Shown here piece by piece: positions 49,444-57,999 of a DNA stretch of 64,000 nucleotides. The stretch is from assembly GCA_038040385.1 (NCBI GenBank), contig JBBPII010000005.1, positions 124,001-188,000 of the forward strand. Reading direction: 5' to 3'. Position 1 is the stretch's first letter; every line of letters begins with the position of its first letter. This DNA comes from Gilichinskyi gelida. GTDB lineage: Bacteria > Acidobacteriota > Thermoanaerobaculia > Gp7-AA8. A model generated the notes under the pieces. That model was not told the origin of the DNA. It saw nothing but the letters and a program-made list of their open reading frames with translations, and did not search any database. The translations under genes were made by a program, and so were the position numbers.

Positions 49444-49460
49444 GTAAGATACTGTCTTAC
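49444..49460. promoter_or_regulatory. Inverted repeat upstream of vapB (probable operator)
   Basis: GTAAGA (49444-49449) and TCTTAC (49455-49460) are exact inverse 6-base arms with a 5-base spacer, directly before the antitoxin start. AbrB-type antitoxins commonly repress their own promoter from such sites. Confidence 0.6.
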
Positions 49461-49501
49461 ATCCCGCCGAGGCAAGCGCGGCCTTATAATCGACGCCCGC
49501 C

Positions 49502-50716
49502 ATGATCGTCCGAGCTCTGCTCATTTTCGCGCTGGCGCTGCCTCTCTTTGCCGCCGATCCCGTGTGGATCGAATATGGACCGGAAGGGGCGATCGCACGG
49601 ACGATCGTGACGAGCGGCGGAGGCTGTCCGGCGATCACCATCGACGGAGCCACCTCCGTCATGCGCACGCGCTCGCTCCCGGCGAAGGGCTACGAGGTCA
49701 CGGCATGCGAGGCAGCGTTGCCGGCGGGCGTGCAGTCGGCGTCGATCGGCCACGCGAAGCTGGCCGTCGAAAAGCTCGGGCGCACGGCAAGGATCGCGCT
49801 CGTCGGCGACACCGGCTGCCGCTTGAAGATTGGGAATCCGCCGTCGATTCAGGACTGCTCCGATCCGAACGCGTGGCCGTTCGCGCAGGTGGCGGAGTCG
49901 ATCGCGAAGTGGGATCCCGATCTGGTGCTCCACGTCGGCGACTACTATTACCGCGAGGCCGCCTGCAAAGGCACGAAGTGCACGCCGGCGCCCTACGACT
50001 GGAAGCGGTGGCACGAGGACTTCTTCAAGCCCGCTGCTCCGCTGCTGGAGAAGGCGCCCTGGGTGATGGTGCGCGGGAACCACGAGGAGTGCGCGCGGGC
50101 GGCCGAGGGGTGGTTTCGGTTCCTCGACCCGCGGCCTTACCTGTGGGAGAACGGCAAGACCTGCAAGTCGAATCTCGACGTCACGCCGCCGTACGTCGCC
50201 ACCGTCGGCGACATGCAGTTCCTCCTGCTCGACACCTCGTCGGTCAAAGATAGTGACGACGCCGCCGCGGCCATGTACGCCAGGCAGCTCGAGCTCTACG
50301 GGAAGCTGAAGCCCGGCGCGTGGCTGATGCTGCACCATCCGGTCTGGGCGACCAGCTACGGCGATCTCGTTACACCGACGATGTGGCAGGCGTGGACCAC
50401 CGCGGGCAGCGCGACCAGCCCCATCGCGTTCGTTCTCAGCGGCCACATCCATCTGCTCGAGCTGCTCTCGTTCTCCGACGGCCGTCCTCCCCTCGCGGTG
50501 GTCGGCAACGGCGGCACGGCTCTCGATTCGAAGGAAACGGATCCCACCGGCAGCCAGGCCGGCGGCCGCACCATCTCCGGCTTCGTGCAGAGCGGTTCGT
50601 TCGGCTTCATCGCCGCGACTCCGAGCGCCACCGGCTGGACGTTCGACCTTCGCAACGCAGACGGGTCGTCGAAGACGAAGTGTGCGATGACGGCGGCGGC
50701 CATCGTGTGCGACTAG
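49502..50716 (+). CDS. Exported calcineurin-like metallophosphoesterase
   Basis: A 404-residue protein with a signal peptide (MIVRALLIFALALPLFAAD). Metal motifs are in order: IALVGDTGC, HVGDYYYRE, VMVRGNHEE, LMLHHPVWA and SGHIHLLE, the complete GD-x-GD-x-GNHE-H-GHxH set. Extra Cys residues suggest disulfides outside the cytoplasm. Probably a phosphatase or phosphodiesterase of unknown substrate. It starts 41 bases from the vapB operator on the opposite strand and ends 8 bases before the BBE-like gene. Confidence 0.92.
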   Translation: MIVRALLIFALALPLFAADPVWIEYGPEGAIARTIVTSGGGCPAITIDGATSVMRTRSLPAKGYEVTACEAALPAGVQSASIGHAKLAVEKLGRTARIALVGDTGCRLKIGNPPSIQDCSDPNAWPFAQVAESIAKWDPDLVLHVGDYYYREAACKGTKCTPAPYDWKRWHEDFFKPAAPLLEKAPWVMVRGNHEECARAAEGWFRFLDPRPYLWENGKTCKSNLDVTPPYVATVGDMQFLLLDTSSVKDSDDAAAAMYARQLELYGKLKPGAWLMLHHPVWATSYGDLVTPTMWQAWTTAGSATSPIAFVLSGHIHLLELLSFSDGRPPLAVVGNGGTALDSKETDPTGSQAGGRTISGFVQSGSFGFIAATPSATGWTFDLRNADGSSKTKCAMTAAAIVCD

Positions 50717-50724
50717 GTACTTCG

Positions 50725-52185
50725 ATGCTCTATCCCGGCGGGAGTGTCGACAAAGGCGATCCGCGGTACGAGACGCTGGTGCGCGGCTTCAATCTGCGCT
50801 GGGCCGGCAATCCTTCGTCGATCGCGATCTGCGGCGACGCGGAACAGGTCCGGCGCGTGGTGCAGCAGGCGGTCGAGCGGAACCTCCGCCTCACGGTGCG
50901 CAGCGGCGGCCACTGCTATGAGAATTTCGCGGTCGGCAACGACGGCGGGATCCTCGTAGACATGGCTCCGATGAACCGCGTCTACTACGACGATGACCGC
51001 GGCGCCTATTGCATCGAAGCCGGCGCCACGCTGTGGAACGTGATCTGGACGCTGTACAAGCAGTACGGCCGCGCGGTCCCGGGCGGCTCCTGCTACTCCG
51101 TCGGCGCCGGCGGCCACATTACGGGCGGCGGCTACGGGCTGTTGTCGCGCAAGTACGGCCTCATCGTCGACTGGCTCGACGCCGTGGAGATGGTGCACGT
51201 CACGCGCGACCGCCGCGCCGAGATCGTCATCGCGGGACGCGACGGTTCGAGCGACGAGCGCGACCTGCTCTGGGCCAATCAGGGCGGAGGCGGCGGGAAC
51301 TTCGGCATCGTCACGCGATTCTGGTTCAACGACCTCCCGCCCGCTCCAACCGAGGCGTACCTCGTCAATCTGGCGTGGAACTGGAGCGATATCAAGCAGG
51401 AGGACTTCACGCAGCTCGTCGCGACCTACGGGCAGTTCCTGGAGCAAAACAGCGGCGTCGACAGCCCGTACGACGGCCTGTTCACGCTCCTGCACCTCAC
51501 GCACAATGCCGCGTCGCAGATCGTGCTCACCGCGCAGTACGTCGGCGACGAGGCGAAGCGGCTCAGCGACGTCGTCGATTTCATGCACAGCAACGGCCTG
51601 CGTGTGCGACCGGTCCCGCAGACACACGCCATCGGCCGCCACTACTTCCCCCTCGGCACGATGAAGGTTCAACGTCTACCGTGGTTCTATGCCACGCAGA
51701 CCCTCGACGGCTCCGGCGCCAATCAGCGCGGCAAATACAAGTTCGCGTACATGAAGAAGGCGTTTCCGCAGCAGCAGATCGACACGATGTGGAAATACCT
51801 GAACGACGATTTCGCGAATCCGCAGTCGCTCGTGCAGGTCGACTCGTATGGCTGCAAGGTGAATCGCGTGGCATCCGATGCCACCGCAACTCCGCAGCGC
51901 TCCTCGATCATGAAGCTGCAGTACCAGACCTATTGGGTTCCCGAGGAGCAGACGGAAGCGAACCTGCGCTGGATCAATGATTTCTATGTCGCGATGTACG
52001 GCGAAGCAGGTCCGCGTCCGGACGACGTGATGGACGGCTGCTACATCAATTACCCGGACATGGATTTGAGAGACTGGCAGTTCCTCTATTACCTCGACAA
52101 TTACCCGCGGCTACAGCGGGTGAAAGCGGCGTGGGATGCACACAACGTGTTTCATCACGGACAGTCGATCGAATTGCCGGCGTAA
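50725..52185 (+). CDS. FAD-linked oxidase of the berberine-bridge-enzyme type
   Basis: A 486-residue PCMH-type flavoprotein. VRSGGHCYENFAV carries the histidine and GGSCYSVGAGGHITGGGYG the cysteine expected for bicovalent FAD attachment. The BBE domain closes the protein (YYLDNYPRLQRVKAAWDAHNVFHHGQSI). Homologues oxidise sugars or alkaloid-like compounds. No signal peptide is seen. The ATG at 50725 lies just after the phosphatase gene, suggesting co-transcription. Confidence 0.9.
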   Translation: MLYPGGSVDKGDPRYETLVRGFNLRWAGNPSSIAICGDAEQVRRVVQQAVERNLRLTVRSGGHCYENFAVGNDGGILVDMAPMNRVYYDDDRGAYCIEAGATLWNVIWTLYKQYGRAVPGGSCYSVGAGGHITGGGYGLLSRKYGLIVDWLDAVEMVHVTRDRRAEIVIAGRDGSSDERDLLWANQGGGGGNFGIVTRFWFNDLPPAPTEAYLVNLAWNWSDIKQEDFTQLVATYGQFLEQNSGVDSPYDGLFTLLHLTHNAASQIVLTAQYVGDEAKRLSDVVDFMHSNGLRVRPVPQTHAIGRHYFPLGTMKVQRLPWFYATQTLDGSGANQRGKYKFAYMKKAFPQQQIDTMWKYLNDDFANPQSLVQVDSYGCKVNRVASDATATPQRSSIMKLQYQTYWVPEEQTEANLRWINDFYVAMYGEAGPRPDDVMDGCYINYPDMDLRDWQFLYYLDNYPRLQRVKAAWDAHNVFHHGQSIELPA

Positions 52186-52539
52186 CCCGGTACGCTCGGA
52201 TGTGACAGTCGATCTGACACCCTCGCGCGAGAGCCACTGTCACATTTCCTCGTGACAGTGCGCTGGTACATCCCTCCCCTCATTTGCGTCGCAATGCGCT
52301 GGCTCCCCGCACGTTGCCGCTCTTCCACGGGGCGGCCTAAGACCGGCCGCGACGGGAAGGTGGCGTCGATCTGACGATCGCGGTCGTGCCGGCATGAGGG
52401 CGAAGGACGGGCGGGGCGAAAGGAAGATGTGGCGGAGGCGAGAGCGGTGGTCCGACCTCGCGGTGAAGACGCCGGACACGACTTCGGTGCCCGATCCCGG
52501 GGGAATGGTTGCTGGTTCTGGACATGTTGCACACCGGAG
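52186..52539. other. 354-base gap with cruciform-like repeat and promoter space
   Basis: It contains TGTGACAGT (52201-52209) and its inverse ACTGTCACA (52236-52244) enclosing the self-complementary CTCGCGCGAG (52222-52231); a third GTGACAGT follows at 52252. The first part may terminate the oxidase transcript. The second half precedes the antitoxin gene and should hold its promoter. No coding frame is convincing. Confidence 0.6.
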
Positions 52540-52845
52540 ATGGACAAGAACGGTTGGAACGTGGGCGAGGCCAAGCAGCAGTTCTGCGAGCTCTTGCGAC
52601 GTACCGAGAGCGAGCCGCAACTGATCTATCGTCGGAATCGGCTCATTGCCGCGGTCGTGGCCGTGGATGAAACTAACGCCGACGCAATCAGGAAAAGGAT
52701 GACAATCGGCGATCGATTGGAGGAAGCGCGAGAGCTTCTTCGCAGCGAGAACTATCGCCTCCCTCGGGCCCGCCGCCGGTCACGCGCCAACGTCTTCGCG
52801 AGGACACTCGATGCCGTGGCTGACAGACACAAACGTTCTCAGTGA
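52540..52845 (+). CDS. Phd/YefM-like antitoxin
   Basis: A 101-residue protein beginning MDKNGWNVGEAKQQFCELLRR, the N-terminal DNA-binding form of Phd/YefM antitoxins, followed by an IAAVVAVDET strand and a basic, probably disordered C-terminal half. It overlaps the PIN toxin gene by 35 bases, the expected pairing. The overlap is longer than usual and the tail long, so the 3' end could be secondary extension. Confidence 0.8.
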   Translation: MDKNGWNVGEAKQQFCELLRRTESEPQLIYRRNRLIAAVVAVDETNADAIRKRMTIGDRLEEARELLRSENYRLPRARRRSRANVFARTLDAVADRHKRSQ

Positions 52846-53206
52846 GCTCGTCCGCCCCCGGCCCAATTCCGGAGTCCTTGAATGGGCGGCAGGCGTCGAG
52901 CAGATTTCCGTCAGCGTCGTGACGCTCGAAGAGATCCTGTTCGGCCTCGCCTGGAAGCCGAACGCCCGGGTACGCGCGTGGTTTGACCGCTTCTTTGCCG
53001 AGGCCTGCGATGTGGTGCCGATCACTCAGCCGATCGCGGAGCGCGCCGGAGTCATGCGCGGTGGGTTGCGCGCCAAGGGAATTACACGATCGCAGGCCGA
53101 CACTCTCATTGCCGCCACCGCGCAGGTCCAGGGCCTCACTCTCGTTACGCGCAACGTTCGCGATTTCGAGGGATGTCGAATCGATCTGCTGAATCCGTTC
53201 GTGTGA
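52811..53206 (+). CDS. PIN-domain toxin (FitB-like)
   Basis: A 131-residue PIN protein of FitB type: Asp6 in MPWLTDTNVLSELVRP, Glu in VVTLEEILFGL, Asp in SQADTLIAATA, and TRNVRDFEGC. It is distinct from the VapC at 48800 and is paired with a Phd-like antitoxin. A decayed gene fragment follows within 40 bases, suggesting the pair inserted here or accompanied a rearrangement. Confidence 0.92.
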   Translation: MPWLTDTNVLSELVRPRPNSGVLEWAAGVEQISVSVVTLEEILFGLAWKPNARVRAWFDRFFAEACDVVPITQPIAERAGVMRGGLRAKGITRSQADTLIAATAQVQGLTLVTRNVRDFEGCRIDLLNPFV

Positions 53207-53245
53207 TCTCTGAACGGGGGCGTGCTCGAAAAGCGCACCCGCAAC

Positions 53246-53364
53246 GGGTCGATGATCCAGCCGCCAACCCCGTCGACAGATCGCGCAAGCGCAGATATGT
53301 GAGTGTCCTCGGCGGTCTTCGGCCTGCAGAGCAGCAGCGTGGTCCCGTCTCGAAGCAGCGTCAG
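53246..53364 (-). pseudogene. Decayed fragment of a second GH130-type gene
   Basis: This minus-strand segment gives LRDGTTLLLC, then RSVDGVGGWIIDP after a short out-of-frame stretch. It aligns with residues about 40-80 of the intact GH130-type gene next to it (LQDGTTLLLCRVEDRRGHS, RSVDGVSDWKIDAEP) at roughly 80% nucleotide identity by eye. Small compensating indels break the reading frame and no start or end is present. It is therefore a relic of a tandem copy. Confidence 0.75.
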
Positions 53365-53411
53365 CGTGTCTGGAGGGCAGGCCTCCGTGCCTCACGCAGG
53401 AAAGCGCTCGA

Positions 53412-54365
53412 TTACCCGCTCCCGTGCCGGTCCAGCCACCCCAGAATCTCCCGAATGCTCCCCGTCGCCAACGCCACGGAGGTATCGGCCGCGCCGTAGT
53501 AGAGGTTCAGCGTGTCGCCGTCGCGCCCGACGGTGGTGCCGCAGGGAAAGGTGACGTTCGCCACGTCGCCGCGCGTCTCGTACGCCGCTTCCGGTCCGAA
53601 GATCCACTCGTCGCCGCGCAGCAGGAGGCGCTCCGGTTGTTCGAGGTCGAAGAGCGCCACGCCCAGACGATAGAGATTCCCAGCCGCCGTGGACCGCACG
53701 CCGTGGTAGATCATCAGCCATCCGCGCTCGGTCTCGATGAGCGGTGGCGAGAGTCCGACCTTGTTCGCATCCCACCAGCCGCCGCGCCGGGCCTGCAGCA
53801 TCATCCGGTGGCCGCCCCAGCTCCGGAGGTCGGGCGAGTACGAGATCCAGACGTGCGCTCCCGAATCAGCGATGGGGCGATGCACGAGAGCGAACATGCC
53901 TTTGACGCGGCGCGGCAGCAGCGCGGCGTCTTTGTCGTCGGGCTGCATCACCAGGCCGCAGCGCTCGAACGTCACGAAGTCGTCGGTGAGCGCCAATGAG
54001 ACGCCCGGGCCGCCTTTGCCGAACGCGGTATAGGCGATCGCGTAACGGCCGATCTCCGGCACGAACGTGATGCGCGCGTCCTCGATCCCCCACAACTCCT
54101 CGGGGTGATTCTCCGGATCGGCGCGAAGCGTCGGCTCGGCGTCGATTTTCCAGTCGCTGACCCCGTCGACGGACCGCGCCGCGCAGAGATGGGAGTGCCC
54201 GCGGCGATCCTCGACCCTGCAGAGGAGCAGCGTGGTGCCGTCTTGAAGCAGCGTCGCGCCGGCGTTGAAGACCGTGTGCACGGGATACGGCCAGTCCGCC
54301 GCCGTGAGGATCGGGTTGCTGTGTTTACGTCGGAAAAGGACGTCGTACTGCTGGCCGCCCCTCAC
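53412..54365 (-). CDS. GH130-family glycoside phosphorylase/hydrolase
   Basis: A 317-residue five-bladed beta-propeller enzyme. RKHSNPILTAADWP, VFNAGATLLQDGTTLLLCR, WGIEDARIT, KDAALLPRR and PLIETERGWLMIYHG match GH130/DUF377 proteins, many of which phosphorolyse beta-mannosides. It overlaps the glycosyltransferase gene by 4 bases. The pair may make and trim, or recycle, a mannose-containing oligosaccharide; that is inference. Confidence 0.9.
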   Translation of the reverse strand: MRGGQQYDVLFRRKHSNPILTAADWPYPVHTVFNAGATLLQDGTTLLLCRVEDRRGHSHLCAARSVDGVSDWKIDAEPTLRADPENHPEELWGIEDARITFVPEIGRYAIAYTAFGKGGPGVSLALTDDFVTFERCGLVMQPDDKDAALLPRRVKGMFALVHRPIADSGAHVWISYSPDLRSWGGHRMMLQARRGGWWDANKVGLSPPLIETERGWLMIYHGVRSTAAGNLYRLGVALFDLEQPERLLLRGDEWIFGPEAAYETRGDVANVTFPCGTTVGRDGDTLNLYYGAADTSVALATGSIREILGWLDRHGSG

Positions 54366-56680
54366 TGCGCCGTTCCCGCGCTCACCGCCATCAGTACCTC
54401 GGACGGTTCGGACACCGGGATCTGCATCGCGTTCCAGCGCACTTCATCGGCGCGCATGTCCATCAGCGCGAGCAGGAAGGACAGCGTCGACTCCGCCCCC
54501 TCGTTCTCGTTCATCCGGTCGTGGTGCAAGGCATCGCGGCAGCCACCTGAAAGCGGGTCATAGAGCGCCTGTTGCAGTTGGTTCTGGCCGAGGAACCAGG
54601 TGAACGCGCGGCGGGCGTGCTCGGCCCACCGTTGATCTCCAGTGGTTCGAAACGCGTGCATACACGCCGACACCGTGGCGCAGGCCTCGACCGGCTGCTG
54701 ATCGAAGACGGCCGCCGTCATGCCGCGCTCGAAAAAGCCTCTCGTTCCGACCGGAGCGAAATAGCCGTCCGGCGTCTGCTGCACGGTCATCAGCCATTCG
54801 AGCGAGCGAATGCCGGTGGCGGTCATCGCCGGGTCTCCGGTCCACGAACCGGTGGCGATCAGCGCCTGCGGCAATCGGGCGTTGCAGTACGTGACCTGGT
54901 TCTCGTACCACGGCCAATCCGGCTGATTGGTGCGCCGGAAGAGACCGACCAGGCGCGCGGCGATCGCTCGCCCCGCCGCCTGCACGTTCCGGTCGCCGTC
55001 GAAGGCGCGAAGGTACTGCTCGATCCCCAGCAGGGCGAAGGCCCAGGCGCGCGGACTGCTGAAGCCGTCCACCGCGGGGAGCGCGGCGTGGAACAGCTCG
55101 CCGGCCAGGCTGTGCCGTCCCGGATCGGCCGAGCATCCGACCACCGTGCCGAGGGCCCACAACGCGCGGCCGTGGCTGTCCTCGGAGCCCTGCTCTTCCT
55201 GCCAGAGCCGGGAGTGCGACATGAAGTTCCTGAACCGTCCCAGCGGACGATTGAACGCGTGGCTGACGAATGCCAGGTAACGGGACGCCAGCGTGCGGAC
55301 CTGTTTCGGATCGTCCAATCCCTCGTCCTCGAGCAGCGTCACCAACATCAAGGCGCGCGCGTTGTCGTCGACGCAGTAGCCCTCGTTGTAGCGCGGCACG
55401 TTGTATGTGGCGTGCTGCAGGATGCCGCAGTCGTCGGTCATGATCTCGACGTGGTCGAGGTTGACCTTCGGCAGTTCGGCGGGGCGTGCGGCGAGCGTGG
55501 TGGCGCGGAACGCCGTTCGACGCCGCGAGTCATGTTCGTTGCGGGCGCGCTCGAAAGTGCGGAGATAGGAGTGAGCGACGGCCGGCCAGAGCATGGCCCG
55601 GCCATGAGCGGCGGCGCGCCGGCGCAGTTCGAGGCGCTTCTCAGGATCGTCGAGCAGTCCCACGATCTCCGCGGCGATAGCCGGCGCGTCCTTCCAAGGG
55701 ACGAGGATGCCGCGCCCGTCGGCGAGCAGCTCGCGCGCGTACGCGTACGGTGTGGAGATCACGGCCTTCCCCGCGCCGAGCGCGTAGGCCAGCGTCCCCG
55801 AGGTGATCTGTTCGGGGTTCAGGTACGGCGTGATGTAGATGTCGGCCGCGGCGAGAAACTCCGACAGCTCGGACTGGCTGACGAAACGGTTGTGGAAGAT
55901 CACGTTGCCGTCGACTCCCAGCCGCTTGGCCCGATCCTCGAGCATCAAGCGGTACGTCTCGCCATGGCGCTCGATGATGTGCGGGTGCGTCGCGCCAAGG
56001 ACGATGTACACGGCGTCGGGATAGTGCGAGAGGATGGCCGGAAGAGCGTCGATGACGTGCTCGATGCCTTTGTCGGGCGAGAGGAGGCCGAAGGTCAGGA
56101 TGAGCGGCCGCCCTTCGACGCCGAGGCGGTTCTTACTGCCGGCGAACGGCACGTTCGGAATCCCGTGCGGGATGACGTCGATCTTCTCTTCGGCGACGCC
56201 GTGCACGTCGCGCAGAAGGTCCGCGCCGCCGGCGGTCATGACCACCAGGCGATCGGAGAGCGCGGTGAGCTCGTCCATCACCCGCCGCTGATGCAGGTTC
56301 GGCGTGGCCAGGATGGTGTGGAGGGTGGTGACGATCGGCATGCGCAGCTCGCGCAGCATGGTCAGGAGATGGCTTCCCGCTTTTCCGCCGAAGATCCCGT
56401 ACTCGTGCTGCACGCAGATCACGTCGACGGCGTTCACGTTCAGGAAGTCGGCGGCGCGGGTGTAGGCGGCGACGTCGGTGTCGGCCAGCTCGAAACGGAC
56501 CCGTCCCGGATAGGCGTGCTGGTGCCGGCCGTCGTTCATGGCCAGGACGAAGCAGTCGAGATCGGGCCCTGCGGCCGCGACGGCCTCGGCGAGGTCGGTG
56601 GTGAACGTGGCGATGCCGCACTGGCGCGGCAGGTGATTGCCGAGCAGCGCGACGCGCCGCATGCTTCTGTCATCCGTCAT
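54362..56680 (-). CDS. GT4 glycosyltransferase fused to an alpha-toroid domain
   Basis: A 772-residue two-domain protein. Residues 1-385 are a GT4 retaining glycosyltransferase: LGNHLPRQCGIATFTTDLAE, LILTFGLLSPDKGIEHVIDAL, and the donor-site YLNPEQITSGTLAYALGAGKAV with its Glu. Residues 410-760 are an all-alpha six-hairpin-type toroid (YCVDDNARALMLVTLLED, SRLWQEEQGSEDSHGRALWAL), similar to glycosidase-like or cyclase-like domains. The combination with GH130 next door recurs in bacteria and suggests synthesis of a mannosyl glycan or compatible solute. Confidence 0.88.
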   Translation of the reverse strand: MTDDRSMRRVALLGNHLPRQCGIATFTTDLAEAVAAAGPDLDCFVLAMNDGRHQHAYPGRVRFELADTDVAAYTRAADFLNVNAVDVICVQHEYGIFGGKAGSHLLTMLRELRMPIVTTLHTILATPNLHQRRVMDELTALSDRLVVMTAGGADLLRDVHGVAEEKIDVIPHGIPNVPFAGSKNRLGVEGRPLILTFGLLSPDKGIEHVIDALPAILSHYPDAVYIVLGATHPHIIERHGETYRLMLEDRAKRLGVDGNVIFHNRFVSQSELSEFLAAADIYITPYLNPEQITSGTLAYALGAGKAVISTPYAYARELLADGRGILVPWKDAPAIAAEIVGLLDDPEKRLELRRRAAAHGRAMLWPAVAHSYLRTFERARNEHDSRRRTAFRATTLAARPAELPKVNLDHVEIMTDDCGILQHATYNVPRYNEGYCVDDNARALMLVTLLEDEGLDDPKQVRTLASRYLAFVSHAFNRPLGRFRNFMSHSRLWQEEQGSEDSHGRALWALGTVVGCSADPGRHSLAGELFHAALPAVDGFSSPRAWAFALLGIEQYLRAFDGDRNVQAAGRAIAARLVGLFRRTNQPDWPWYENQVTYCNARLPQALIATGSWTGDPAMTATGIRSLEWLMTVQQTPDGYFAPVGTRGFFERGMTAAVFDQQPVEACATVSACMHAFRTTGDQRWAEHARRAFTWFLGQNQLQQALYDPLSGGCRDALHHDRMNENEGAESTLSFLLALMDMRADEVRWNAMQIPVSEPSEVLMAVSAGTAQ

Positions 56681-56693
56681 GGTTTCCCCTTGG

Positions 56694-56909
56694 TCAACAG
56701 CGCTCCTTCACGATTGCCGCCGCCTGCCGCTCGAGGCCTTCGCAGCAGGTGGTCCACCGCGAATCGAACCAGCCGTTTTCGCGGCCGTAGATGGTGACCG
56801 ACTCGACCGGCCGGCCGTGCTCGTCGCAGCGCAGACGCGCGGCGCGCTCGAGGCGCTCGCGCAGGCGTTCCCGGACCGCTTGGGCGCGGTCTTCGATGAT
56901 GATCCTCAA
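56694..56909 (-). CDS. Small conserved-looking protein, unknown function
   Basis: A 71-residue protein. A basic N-terminal helix (QAVRERLRERLERAARLRC) is followed by EHGRPVESVTIYGRENGWFDS and RWTTCCEGLERQAA, ending in Cys. Three cysteine positions could bind a metal. It lies 13 bases upstream of the glycosyltransferase on the same strand and is probably in its operon. I do not recognise the family. Confidence 0.6.
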   Translation of the reverse strand: MRIIIEDRAQAVRERLRERLERAARLRCDEHGRPVESVTIYGRENGWFDSRWTTCCEGLERQAAAIVKERC

Positions 56910-56928
56910 TACGGGCCTCCGATCGGCG

Positions 56929-57354
56929 TCAACTTGCAGCGGCGAGAGGTGCGGTGGCGCGGCGCGGCGGCAGCATCATGTGCCAGCGCGCTACGACGTC
57001 GTCCGGAAGGACGAACTCGAACGTCTGGCTGCCGGAGCGCATCCGCAGGACTTTGCCGGCCGGCGGCGCGGTGCCGGTGGCCAGCTCGGTGTCGTATTCG
57101 ATCTCCCGAACCCACTGCAGGTCGAGCGACGCCTGCATGTCGGAGTTCTCGTAGAAGAACGTCGAATGGGTCACCGCCAGGGCCACCGCGAGATGCCGGT
57201 TACCGTCGACGAATTCGCCGCGGCTGACCAGCCGCGATGAGCCGCGGCGCTGCGAATTGAGCTCCGCGATCCGGTCGGACCCGAAGCGGCGATAGAGATG
57301 CCATCCCAGAAAAGCGATGACCGCAACGGCAGAAATCGATAGCAAAACCATCAT
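56929..57354 (-). CDS. Membrane-anchored protein of unknown function
   Basis: A 141-residue protein with an N-terminal transmembrane helix (MMVLLSISAVAVIAFLGWHLY) and a soluble beta-rich domain (LAVALAVTHSTFFYENSDMQ, REIEYDTELATGTAPP, TFEFVLPDDVVARWHMML) of PH-like character. It is 19 bases before the small cysteine protein on the same strand. Its function is unknown. Confidence 0.75.
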   Translation of the reverse strand: MMVLLSISAVAVIAFLGWHLYRRFGSDRIAELNSQRRGSSRLVSRGEFVDGNRHLAVALAVTHSTFFYENSDMQASLDLQWVREIEYDTELATGTAPPAGKVLRMRSGSQTFEFVLPDDVVARWHMMLPPRRATAPLAAAS

Positions 57355-57421
57355 GAGCGTCTCCCCCGTTGCGAGCGGGAGAACGGCCTTCCGGCCGCCC
57401 TCCCGAGGCTCGCGCGTTCGA

Positions 57422-57685
57422 TCAGAAGCGCGCGGTGGCCGGGTTGCGCGGCTTGGCCTCGCTGACCTTCAGCACCTGGCCGTGGACGTCGCGGCCGTCG
57501 AGACCGGTGATCGCGGCGCGCCCTTCTTCGGCGTTGCTGAATTCAACGAAGCCGAAGCCCTTCGACTCGCCGCTGGAGCGCTCGGTGGCGACGTTCGCCG
57601 AGATGAGCTTTCCGTACGGCACCGCGAGATCGTTGAGCTGCGCATCGGTGACCTGCTTCGAGAGATTTCCCACATGCAATTTCAT
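57422..57685 (-). CDS. RRM-type RNA-binding protein
   Basis: An 87-residue single RRM protein. RNP2 is KLHVGNLS at the start and RNP1 is SKGFGFVEF near residue 48; the end SEAKPRNPATARF is short and basic. Bacterial RRM proteins of this kind are often cold- or stress-induced. The ATG at 57685 was chosen because AGGAG stands 8 bases upstream; an ATG seven codons earlier (57706) is possible. The leader carries hairpins (CCTCTCG/CGAGAGG) that may regulate translation. Confidence 0.92.
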   Translation of the reverse strand: MKLHVGNLSKQVTDAQLNDLAVPYGKLISANVATERSSGESKGFGFVEFSNAEEGRAAITGLDGRDVHGQVLKVSEAKPRNPATARF

Positions 57686-57999
57686 TTGGAGCTCCTGGCC
57701 GGCCATGCCGGCAGTCCTCTCGTTCGCGAGGCGAGGCTTCGAGAGGAGGGGGGAAGCTAAGAGGGGTGAGTCCAGAGGTTCTGACTTAGTTCAGAAGGAC
57801 TGAAGGGGCGAGGAAGTTTCCTCGACGTGGAGGCACCATACGCGCATTGGCCGTGAATGTATACGCGCAATACGCGCGTCGGAAGTCCGGTTACGCGCGC
57901 GTCTTCAGGGCCTGCATCTGACGGCTCAATAAATGCATCCCTACCAACGACTGCCCGCGCCTTGCGATCGCGACCGGTTGAAGCAACCAGGAGGCGATC
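57686..57999. promoter_or_regulatory. Divergent regulatory region with four TACGCGC copies
   Basis: This 314-base gap separates the RRM gene from the divergent kinase gene. TACGCGC occurs at 57839-57845, 57862-57868, 57871-57877 and 57892-57898, four times in 60 bases in the same orientation, close to two helical turns apart except for one closer pair. It could be a binding cluster for a regulator of the kinase operon. AGGAGG precedes the kinase ATG. Confidence 0.5.
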
